Shown here: positions 1 to 5,387 of the stretch, one piece after another | Layout of the letters: each line of letters begins with the position of its first letter | How positions within the stretch are numbered: position 1 is the stretch's first letter | Source of the DNA: an uncultured Leucobacter sp. | GTDB lineage: Bacteria; Actinomycetota; Actinomycetes; Actinomycetales; Microbacteriaceae | Assembly: GCA_945952575.1 (NCBI GenBank) | Contig: CAMFIY010000207.1 | Location: forward strand, 1-5,531 | Direction of reading: 5' to 3' | DNA length: 5,531 nt | Notes under the pieces: model-generated | The model's database searches: none | Seen by the model: the letters and a program-made list of their open reading frames with translations, nothing else | What the model was told of the DNA's origin: nothing | Made by a program: the position numbers and the translations under genes

Positions 1-858
1 CCCCTTCGTCGCAAGATCGAGATCCGCGTCGGGGACCACGGTCTGCGGCGACTTGCCGCCGGGCGCGAGCATCACCGGAACGAGCCGCTCGGCGGCCGCC
101 ACGGCGACCTTCCGGCCGACGTGATCGCCACCGGTGAAGACGATCTTGCGTACCTCCGGATGCCGCACGAGCGCGTCGCCGGCGGCCGGGCCGCGCCCCG
201 AGACGACGTTGAGCAGGCCCGCGGGGAGACCCGCCGCGCAGGCGACCTCCGCGAATGCGGCGATCGATGCGGCCGCGTCCTCGGAGGATTTCACGACCAC
301 CGCGTTGCCCGCGGCGAGCGCCGGGGCCGCTGCGGAGATCAGGAGCGGAACGGGCGAGTTCCAGGGCACGATGACACCGATCACCCCGATGGGCTCTCGG
401 ACGGTCATGGCGTGCACTCTGGGTTTCGATGCCGGTGCGGTCACACCCTCGATCTTCTCGGCGTTGCCCGCTGAGAAGCGCAGGGAGTGGGCGACGCCCG
501 ACGCCTGAGAACTCGTCTCGCGCAGCAGCTTGCCGTTGTCGAGCGTGTCGAGCACGCCGAGCGCCTCGGCCCGCGCCTCGATCGCGTCGGCGACGGCGAG
601 CAGCACGCGCGATCGCTCGTAGGCCGGGGTGCGCGCCCAGGAGCGCTGAGCGCGGCGGGCGGAAGCCACGGCGTCCTCGATGTCGGCCTCGTCAGCGTCC
701 GCGACGAGGTGCCAGGGCTCGGCCGAGAACGGGTCGACCGATTCGAAGGTCCGACCCGAACGGGCGGGCCGGTGCTCACCGTCGATGAAGAGCTGCACGC
801 CGCGGTCGGCGGCCTCAGCGGCCAGGCTCGCATCGATTCCGTCAGGCAGTTCGCGCAC
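1..858 (-). CDS. Aldehyde dehydrogenase, NAD(P)+-dependent superfamily (partial, C-terminus beyond left edge)
   Basis: This is the N-terminal 286 codons of an ALDH-superfamily enzyme, which oxidises an aldehyde to the acid in the cytosol; the full protein would be about 480 residues. Visible motifs, counted from the GTG start at 858, are the PWNSP loop with the oxyanion Asn at 167, the cofactor Lys at 190 in VVVKSSE, FTGG at 241-244, and GGKSP at 267-271. The catalytic Cys, expected near residue 300, is outside the window. Oddly, the family motif LELGGK reads LAPGGK here, so the usual general-base Glu is Ala265. The start is chosen because AGGAG lies seven bases upstream of the GTG and the protein begins in normal ALDH register. 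The gene sits 13 bases behind the flavin reductase, whose stop almost touches this ribosome site, so the two are probably co-transcribed and coupled. The substrate is unknown; a catabolic semialdehyde or aldehyde is plausible. Confidence 0.93.
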   Translation of the reverse strand, partial: MRELPDGIDASLAAEAADRGVQLFIDGEHRPARSGRTFESVDPFSAEPWHLVADADEADIEDAVASARRAQRSWARTPAYERSRVLLAVADAIEARAEALGVLDTLDNGKLLRETSSQASGVAHSLRFSAGNAEKIEGVTAPASKPRVHAMTVREPIGVIGVIVPWNSPVPLLISAAAPALAAGNAVVVKSSEDAAASIAAFAEVACAAGLPAGLLNVVSGRGPAAGDALVRHPEVRKIVFTGGDHVGRKVAVAAAERLVPVMLAPGGKSPQTVVPDADLDLATKG

Positions 859-865
859 GTTGGTA

Positions 866-870
866 CTCCT
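866..870 (-). promoter_or_regulatory. Ribosome binding site of the aldehyde dehydrogenase gene
   Basis: On the minus strand AGGAG lies seven bases before the GTG at 858. It begins one base after the TAA stop of the flavin reductase (872-874), so ribosomes finishing that gene would reach this site directly. This decides the GTG start and supports translational coupling. Confidence 0.75.
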
Positions 871-871
871 T

Positions 872-1885
872 TTACTCGTTGTCGTCGTTGGATCTGGTGT
901 CGGCGGCGACGTCGGCGACCCGGGCGATGGACCCTTCGGCGAGCGTGCCTGCGTAGACGCCGAAGCGCTCGCCGACCAGTTCCTCGAGGTAGCGCCCGAC
1001 CACCGCCGCCTCGCCCGGTCTCGTGAACGCCGCGGGATCCACGCGCCCCGGATCCAGGCAGACGAACCCTGCCTTCTCGATCTCGGCCGCATCCGCGAAC
1101 ACCTGTCCCCGATAGACCAGACTGAGCTGGTCGTTGCCGCCCTCGTATACGGAGTACAGGAACTCGACGCTTGCGAGAGTGTCGAAGAGCGAGCCGGCTT
1201 CGGCGATGAGCGCCTCGGAGTGGATCTGATTGGCGCGCAGCCGGCTGCTCGGCAGCGCAAACCCTGACTCGGTGCGCGCGGCGACGATCGCTCCGCCCTG
1301 CGACTGCATCATCCAGCCGACTGCGATCGGCGCAGAGTGCGGGATCAGGGACCCGATCTCCTGGTCGTTGTTGAAGCCGAAGAAGCGGCCCTGGTAGAAG
1401 CCCAGCGGCCGGGCCGGCTCGGCGCTGTAGCGCTGGACCTCGCCGATGACGATCGCGTGGTCGCCGGCGATCACGACGTCGTGCAGCGTGCAGTCCAGCC
1501 ATCCGTGCACTCCGGGCAGGATCGGGGCGCCGGAGACGCCGGGCGCGGTCGTGATACCCGCGAACTTCTGCTCAGATTTGGAGGCGAAGGTGCGGGCGAG
1601 CTCCTGCTGCTCCGACCCCAGGATGTGCACGACGAAGCCCTCGGCATTCTGGAACGTCTCATAGCTCGCGGCGCGGTAGTCGACGCAGAAGAGCACGAGG
1701 GGCGGATCCAGCGAGACCGAGGTGAACGAGTTCGCGGTGATCCCCCGCTGCCGGCCTTCCTGATCGAGCGTCGTGATGACGGTGACGCCTGTCATGAACG
1801 CCCCGAGCACCTGACGATACAGGCCGATGTCTTCGATGACGCCGTCCACGGCGGAACCCGCCACCTGCTGAGCCGAAACGTTCAC
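872..1885 (-). CDS. Flavin reductase-like FMN-binding protein with Nudix-like C-terminal extension
   Basis: The N-terminal part, about residues 20-172, is a flavin reductase domain (the NTA/HpaC small-component type), which uses NAD(P)H to make free reduced flavin for a partner monooxygenase. Seen motifs are FMTGVTVITT (30-39), GITANSFTSVSLDPP (48-62), HILG..Q..LARTFA (87-101), GDH (141-143) and GFYQGRFFGF (162-171). Family members are usually about 160-190 residues; this one has 337. Residues about 187-313 resemble a Nudix fold without its catalytic Glu-rich box, which is my inference. The GTG at 1885 is preferred because GAAGGG lies seven bases upstream. An in-frame GTG at 1921 would add 12 residues but overlaps the likely -10 element. 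It is the first gene of the minus operon and is controlled by the divergent GntR region. No oxygenase partner is visible, unless the luciferase-like enzyme at 2708 serves. Confidence 0.9.
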   Translation of the reverse strand: MNVSAQQVAGSAVDGVIEDIGLYRQVLGAFMTGVTVITTLDQEGRQRGITANSFTSVSLDPPLVLFCVDYRAASYETFQNAEGFVVHILGSEQQELARTFASKSEQKFAGITTAPGVSGAPILPGVHGWLDCTLHDVVIAGDHAIVIGEVQRYSAEPARPLGFYQGRFFGFNNDQEIGSLIPHSAPIAVGWMMQSQGGAIVAARTESGFALPSSRLRANQIHSEALIAEAGSLFDTLASVEFLYSVYEGGNDQLSLVYRGQVFADAAEIEKAGFVCLDPGRVDPAAFTRPGEAAVVGRYLEELVGERFGVYAGTLAEGSIARVADVAADTRSNDDNE

Positions 1886-1892
1886 TGCATCA

Positions 1893-1898
1893 CCCTTC
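1893..1898 (-). promoter_or_regulatory. Ribosome binding site of the flavin reductase gene
   Basis: GAAGGG on the minus strand, seven bases before the GTG at 1885. The alternative upstream GTG at 1921 has no equivalent site at a usual distance, so this element favours the shorter protein. Confidence 0.55.
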
Positions 1899-1919
1899 TT
1901 CGCGAATGCCCTGCCCGTC

Positions 1920-1949
1920 ACCTTATGCGTCTGCTGTCTGACATGTCAA
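1920..1949 (-). promoter_or_regulatory. Predicted promoter of the flavin reductase / aldehyde dehydrogenase operon
   Basis: Read on the minus strand, a perfect TTGACA -35 (1949-1944) is followed after 18 bases by TAAGGT (1925-1920), which fits the TAnnnT -10 pattern. CATAAG (1927-1922) with 16 bases is an alternative -10. Transcription would begin near 1913, giving a leader of about 28 bases before the GTG at 1885. Operator copy 1 lies inside the spacer. Confidence 0.6.
1935..1943. promoter_or_regulatory. Operator copy 1 for a FadR-type GntR regulator (TGTCTGACA)
   Basis: TGTC-T-GACA is a palindrome around a single central base and has the GT...AC core known for FadR-subfamily GntR operators. 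It sits between the -35 and -10 of the minus-strand promoter, where a bound protein would block RNA polymerase. The same nine bases recur at 1951. Assignment to the adjacent regulator is inference from proximity and symmetry. Confidence 0.65.
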
Positions 1950-1950
1950 G

Positions 1951-1959
1951 TGTCTGACA
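1951..1959. promoter_or_regulatory. Operator copy 2 for a FadR-type GntR regulator (TGTCTGACA)
   Basis: An identical nine-base copy of the 1935-1943 element, 16 bases downstream centre to centre (about one and a half helical turns). Its last six bases, CTGACA, are also the predicted -35 of the regulator gene, so binding here would give autorepression. It lies directly behind the -35 of the opposite promoter. Confidence 0.65.
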
Positions 1960-1982
1960 GATCAGAATTTCTGGCATAGAAT
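1954..1982 (+). promoter_or_regulatory. Predicted promoter of the GntR regulator gene
   Basis: CTGACA (1954-1959, one mismatch to TTGACA), then exactly 17 bases, then TAGAAT (1977-1982, one mismatch to TATAAT). The first transcribed base is expected at about 1989-1990, which coincides with a GTG codon in the regulator frame. The message would therefore be leaderless. Confidence 0.6.
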
Positions 1983-1989
1983 GAACCGC

Positions 1990-2679
1990 GTGACTACCTT
2001 CACGCTTCCCGAAAGCACCATCCGGCGCCCGCCCACGCTCATCCGCGATCAGGTGGCCGAGTATCTGCGCGACGCGATCTTCCGCCTTGCGCTCGCTCCC
2101 GGCACGCAACTGATCGAACGCGAGATCTGCGAGGCGACCACCGCCTCGCGGGCGACCGTCCGTGAGGCGCTCCGGCAGCTCGAGTCCGAGGGGCTGGTCC
2201 GCTCGATGCAGGGCCGCGGCACGATCGTGGCCGGCCTGACCGCCCGCGAGGCGGAGGACATCTACGAGGTACGGGCTCAGCTCGAGGGCCTCGCCGCACG
2301 GCTCTTCGTCGAGCGCGCCTCAGATCGCCTGGTGCGAGAGCTCCAGGCGGCGGTCGACGAGCTCGCACAGTTCGTCGACGATCCGCCCGGCATGATCCAG
2401 GCGAAGTCGACGTTCTATGATGTGCTGTTCGAGGGAGCCGAGAACACCGAGCTGCACCGCGTCGCAATCGGGCTTCGACAACGGATCACCCTGGCCCAGT
2501 CGAACTCGCTCTCGATCCCTGGCCGAGGCGAGCACGCCCTCAAGGAGATCCAGGACATCGTCTCGGCCGTCGCCCGCCGGGACGCCGAGGAAGCGGTGCG
2601 CCTCACGGTCGAGCACATCCAGGCCGCATCGCGCGCGGTGTCGGAGCATCGGGAGGTCGGGCAGGGATCCGCGGAATAA
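1990..2679 (+). CDS. GntR-family transcriptional regulator, FadR subfamily (FCD ligand-binding domain)
   Basis: A 229-residue DNA-binding repressor of the FadR/FCD type. A winged helix-turn-helix fills about residues 15-82, including the signature RATVREALRQLESEGLV (54-70) and the wing GRGTIV. An all-helical FCD effector domain fills about 86-217. In metal-binding FCD proteins an Asp and a His sit in D-x3-H; here these positions are Lys139 and Tyr143, while later histidines (182 and 209) remain, so the metal site looks broken. The GTG at 1990 is chosen because the predicted promoter starts transcription there and no ribosome site precedes it. An ATG at 1981 would add MNR but overlaps the -10 element. 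The gene is divergent from the flavin reductase operon and shares its control region, so it probably represses both. The effector is unknown, perhaps an acid or intermediate of the pathway. Confidence 0.93.
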   Translation: MTTFTLPESTIRRPPTLIRDQVAEYLRDAIFRLALAPGTQLIEREICEATTASRATVREALRQLESEGLVRSMQGRGTIVAGLTAREAEDIYEVRAQLEGLAARLFVERASDRLVRELQAAVDELAQFVDDPPGMIQAKSTFYDVLFEGAENTELHRVAIGLRQRITLAQSNSLSIPGRGEHALKEIQDIVSAVARRDAEEAVRLTVEHIQAASRAVSEHREVGQGSAE

Positions 2680-2707
2680 CGCGCCCGAGCCCGCGGTTGT
2701 AGGGTCC

Positions 2708-3688
2708 ATGCCCGATCTGCGTCTCTCCCTGCTCGACCTGGCCGCGGTGGAGGCCGACGGTGACATCGGGGCCGCACTCGCCCACTCGGTCGAGCTGGCC
2801 CGGATGGCCGAGGCGGCCGGCTACACCCGGATCTGGTACGCCGAGCACCACAATATGCCGACCATCGCCTCGAGCGCTCCGGCTGTGCTCATCGCGCACA
2901 TCGCGGCCCGCACGGAGCGGATCGGCCTCGGCTCGGGCGGCGTCATGCTGCCGAACCACTCGCCGCTCGTGGTAGCCGAGCAGTTCGGCACGCTCGCCGA
3001 GCTGCATCCGGGCCGGATCCACCTCGGTCTCGGCAGGGCACCCGGCACCGACGGGGCCACGTTCCGGGCGCTGCGGCGGACGGCCGCGGCGGCGGACGCC
3101 TTCCCGAACGACGTGCTCGAGCTCCAGCGCTACCTCTCCGGAGAGCTGCCCCGGAATGCGGTGAACGCGTACCCCGGCAACGGTACGCGGATCCCGCTCA
3201 CGATCCTCGGATCCAGCCTCTTCGGCGCGAATCTGGCCGCTCAACTCGGCCTGCCCTATTCCTTCGCCTCGCACTTCGCCCCGCAGGCGCTCCAGGCCGC
3301 GGTGCGCCACTACCGGGACAACTACGTGCCGAGCGCAGCGCATCCCGAACCGTACGTGAGCGCCGGCGTGAACGTCGTCGCGGCCGCCGACGACGATGCC
3401 GCGGAGCTGCTCTTCACCCGGGCCGAGCTCGAGCGCGTGCGCGGCTTCCTCTCGCGGGGCAGGGAGCGGCCGCTGACGGCGGACGAGGCCGGACTCCTGT
3501 TCGATACCCCGGCTGGCCTGCAGATCCGGGAGATGCTGACGCACACCGCGATCGGCGGCCCCGAGCGGGTGCGGGAGCAGCTGGCGGCGTTCGCGAGGCT
3601 CGCCGACGCGGATGAGCTGGTCACCGTCCATCCCGCCCCGACGCGCGCCGAGCAGCTCGAGTCGGTCCGCCTCACCGCAGTCGGCTGA
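2708..3688 (+). CDS. LLM-class (luciferase-like) flavin-dependent oxidoreductase
   Basis: A 326-residue TIM-barrel enzyme of the bacterial luciferase superfamily, which uses reduced FMN, or F420 in some branches, in monooxygenation or hydride transfer. It matches the YhbW/MsnO8-like group: LSLLDLAAV (7-15), the YAEHHNM motif (44-50), GSGGVMLPNHSPLVVAEQF (76-94), HPGRIHLGLGRAPGTD (100-115), ALRR (121-124), ILGSS (166-170) and a C-terminal IGGPERVREQL (282-292). Length and both ends are normal for the group. The ATG at 2708 places the first conserved strand where relatives have it; only a weak AGGG precedes it, four bases before the ATG. It follows the GntR gene by 28 bases with no visible terminator, so read-through from the regulator promoter is likely. 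The reductase at 872-1885 could supply its reduced flavin, but that pairing is speculation and the substrate is unknown. Confidence 0.93.
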   Translation: MPDLRLSLLDLAAVEADGDIGAALAHSVELARMAEAAGYTRIWYAEHHNMPTIASSAPAVLIAHIAARTERIGLGSGGVMLPNHSPLVVAEQFGTLAELHPGRIHLGLGRAPGTDGATFRALRRTAAAADAFPNDVLELQRYLSGELPRNAVNAYPGNGTRIPLTILGSSLFGANLAAQLGLPYSFASHFAPQALQAAVRHYRDNYVPSAAHPEPYVSAGVNVVAAADDDAAELLFTRAELERVRGFLSRGRERPLTADEAGLLFDTPAGLQIREMLTHTAIGGPERVREQLAAFARLADADELVTVHPAPTRAEQLESVRLTAVG

Positions 3689-3724
3689 TCCGCACGGTGC
3701 AGTCGCCGGGGCACATCGCGCTCC

Positions 3725-3779
3725 CGGCCGAGCGGATTCCTATGAACCGGATGACAGTTCGACGTGAATCACTCGGCCG
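3725..3779. repeat. Imperfect inverted repeat in the intergenic region after the LLM gene
   Basis: Arms CGGCCGAGCGGATTC (3725-3739) and GAATCACTCGGCCG (3766-3779) pair over about 13 bases, with one bulged base and one mismatch, around a 26-base loop. It begins 37 bases after the LLM stop. No T-run follows, so it is not a standard intrinsic terminator; it may be a weak terminator, a processing stem or a regulatory site. Confidence 0.4.
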
Positions 3780-3807
3780 ATCCCGCGTCTCGGGGCTGAT
3801 TCATAGG
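3739..3807. repeat. CCTATGAA / TTCATAGG inverted pair upstream of the ferric reductase gene
   Basis: A perfect eight-base inverted pair at 3739-3746 and 3800-3807, centres 61 bases apart, in the 139-base region before the membrane reductase. The second arm lies about 20 bases before the ATG, where promoter elements would be expected. These could be half-sites of an operator; no known iron-box (DtxR/IdeR) pattern is visible here. Confidence 0.35.
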
Positions 3808-3819
3808 GGTCTGTCGACG

Positions 3820-3831
3820 ATGGAGGTATGA
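3820..3831 (+). other. Possible three-codon upstream ORF overlapping the ferric reductase start
   Basis: ATG GAG GTA TGA, whose TGA overlaps the ATG at 3828 as ATGA. AGGGG at 3805-3809 lies ten bases before its ATG, and its own GGAGG (3822-3826) lies only one base before the reductase ATG, too near for normal direct initiation. Termination and re-initiation is one way this start could work. Speculative. Confidence 0.25.
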
Positions 3832-5387
3832 GCACACCCAGCGTCCCGATGCACGGCCCGGCCGCATCGTCGTCACAGCCGCACGCCGCAGCAGCGGTCG
3901 GGGGTCCATCGCGCCTGATCGAGGCCTCCCCCCGACCGCCGCATCGCGCGCGCTCGGCCTCCCGCGTCAGCGCTCGCGCCGACGCGGCCTGGCGCCTGGG
4001 CGCGATCACCGTCGTCTGGGCGACCTGCCTCTACGTCCTCGCCCTCTGGATCGCCGGCGGCGGGGTCGAGGCCATCGCCGGGATCGATGCGGAGAGCGTC
4101 GCGAGCATCGGCCGCCTGACCGGTCTCGTCTCGGCGAATCTCCTGCTGCTCCAGGTGCTCCTCATGGCGCGCGTCCCGATCTTCGAGCGGGGCTTCGGCC
4201 GTTCCGGGATGACGCGGATGCACCGTCTGACCGGCATCTGGTCCTTCTCGCTCCTGCTCGCGCACATGGCGCTGATCGTCGCGGCCTACGCGATGCAGGA
4301 TGCGATGAACGTCTTCGCCGAGTCGTGGAATCTCGTCGCGAACTACCCCGGCATGCTGCTCGCGGTGCTCGGCGTCGTCGCGATCATCATCGTCATGTGG
4401 AGCTCGGCACGCGTGCGTCGCCGCCGGCTCCGCTACGAATCGTGGCATCTGCTCCACCTCTACGGCTATCTCGGCATCGGCCTCGCCGTGCCGCACATGC
4501 TCTGGACGGGCCAGGACTTCGTCACGAGCCTCCCCGCGACCGTCTACTGGTGGTCGCTCTGGGGCGCGACCGCAGCGTGCGTGATCGTGTTCCGGATCGC
4601 CGTTCCGCTCCGGCGCTCGCGACGGCACGGTCTCCGCGTGGTCGCGGTCTCCCCGGACGGCGACCGCGGTGTGACCGTGCGCATGGCCGGCCGCGATCTG
4701 CATCTGCTCAACCCGCTGCCCGGGCAGTTCTTCGTCTGGCGCTTTCTCGACGGCGACGGCTGGACTCGCGGGAACCCCTTCTCGCTCTCCGCAGCGCCGA
4801 ACGGGCGGGAGCTGCAGATCTCTGCGAAGCGCGTCGGCGACGGAACCGCCCGGCTGGATCGCCTGCGGCCCGGGACGCGGGTCCTCATCGAAGGGCCCTA
4901 CGGCCACATGACGGGAGCCCGCCGCACCGCCCCCAAGCTGCTCATGATCGGCGCGGGCGCCGGGGTGGCCCCGCTCATCTCGCTGCTCGAGTCCGAGCAT
5001 TTCGCACCCGGCGAGGCGGTGCTCATCACTCGCGACCGCTCCGCCGAGGAGCGGATGCGCCGCGGCGCGATCCGGCGCCTCGTCGCCGAGCGCGGCCTCG
5101 TCCACTATGCGCTGGACGGTTCTCGGGCCGGGGCGGGCTGGCTCAACGGGCAGCACGCCGCATGGCAGGGCCACGAGCTGCTGCGTCGACTCGCCCCCGG
5201 CGTCGACGACTGCGACGTTTATCTCTGCGGCCCGCCGCTCTGGATGGCGGCCGTGCGGGACGACCTCCGCACCGCCGGATTCCCCGCGCGACGGATACAC
5301 GCCGAGTTCTTCTCGATCGACCCGGCCGGCGACTCCGTGTCCGCCGCGCCCGCCCCACCCGCCCGCCGGAACGGAGCCCGCCCATGA
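3828..5387 (+). CDS. Ferric reductase-like (NOX-type) transmembrane flavocytochrome, NAD(P)H:heme oxidoreductase
   Basis: A 519-residue protein that would move electrons from cytosolic NAD(P)H through FAD and two b hemes across the membrane. After a Pro/Ala/Ser-rich, basic N-terminus (1-52) come six likely membrane spans near 57-77, 97-115, 134-155, 174-192, 207-224 and 238-258. Heme ligands fit the NOX pattern exactly: H132-x13-H146 in span 3 and H210-x12-H223 in span 5. The cytosolic FNR-like part has an FAD motif GNPFSLS (315-321; relatives usually have HPFS/T, here Asn replaces His), the nucleotide site GAGAGVAP (375-382), CGPP (467-470) and the terminal AEFFSI (492-497). The start is uncertain: GGAGG lies only one base from this ATG, and M8 is an alternative. 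The gene overlaps the next one by ATGA, so the two products are probably made together, with the exported partner as electron acceptor. Confidence 0.92.
   Translation: MSTPSVPMHGPAASSSQPHAAAAVGGPSRLIEASPRPPHRARSASRVSARADAAWRLGAITVVWATCLYVLALWIAGGGVEAIAGIDAESVASIGRLTGLVSANLLLLQVLLMARVPIFERGFGRSGMTRMHRLTGIWSFSLLLAHMALIVAAYAMQDAMNVFAESWNLVANYPGMLLAVLGVVAIIIVMWSSARVRRRRLRYESWHLLHLYGYLGIGLAVPHMLWTGQDFVTSLPATVYWWSLWGATAACVIVFRIAVPLRRSRRHGLRVVAVSPDGDRGVTVRMAGRDLHLLNPLPGQFFVWRFLDGDGWTRGNPFSLSAAPNGRELQISAKRVGDGTARLDRLRPGTRVLIEGPYGHMTGARRTAPKLLMIGAGAGVAPLISLLESEHFAPGEAVLITRDRSAEERMRRGAIRRLVAERGLVHYALDGSRAGAGWLNGQHAAWQGHELLRRLAPGVDDCDVYLCGPPLWMAAVRDDLRTAGFPARRIHAEFFSIDPAGDSVSAAPAPPARRNGARP
5373..5376 (+). 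promoter_or_regulatory. Ribosome binding site of the exported protein gene
   Basis: GGAG seven bases before the ATG at 5384, inside the last codons of the membrane reductase. It supports this start and gives the overlapping gene its own initiation signal besides coupling. Confidence 0.55.

Noticed and set aside
441..1502. Minus-strand open frame of 353 codons across the reductase/dehydrogenase junction
   Set aside because: An Arg-rich shadow of two well-supported genes in other frames; only short fragments in it look like protein.
1886..1921. Twelve-residue N-terminal extension of the flavin reductase from GTG 1921
   Set aside because: This GTG overlaps the likely -10 element and lies before the predicted transcription start; the GTG at 1885 has a ribosome site at the right distance.
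2700..2705. TAGGGT as a -10 element for the LLM gene
   Set aside because: It is only two bases before the ATG, so transcription would start inside the gene, and no -35 is evident.
2417..2707. Upstream extension of the LLM oxidoreductase frame to an ATG at 2417
   Set aside because: It overlaps the GntR gene out of frame, and its residues are Arg/Ser-rich without family similarity. The conserved N-terminal strand begins just after the ATG at 2708.
3782..3794. CCCG/CGGG hairpin as a terminator
   Set aside because: The stem is only four base pairs and is not followed by a T-run.
3873..5300. Open frame of 475 codons antisense to the membrane reductase
   Set aside because: Its translation is charged, low in hydrophobic segments and His/Arg/Glu-rich with no recognisable motif. 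It is the mirror of a strongly supported membrane protein in GC-rich DNA.
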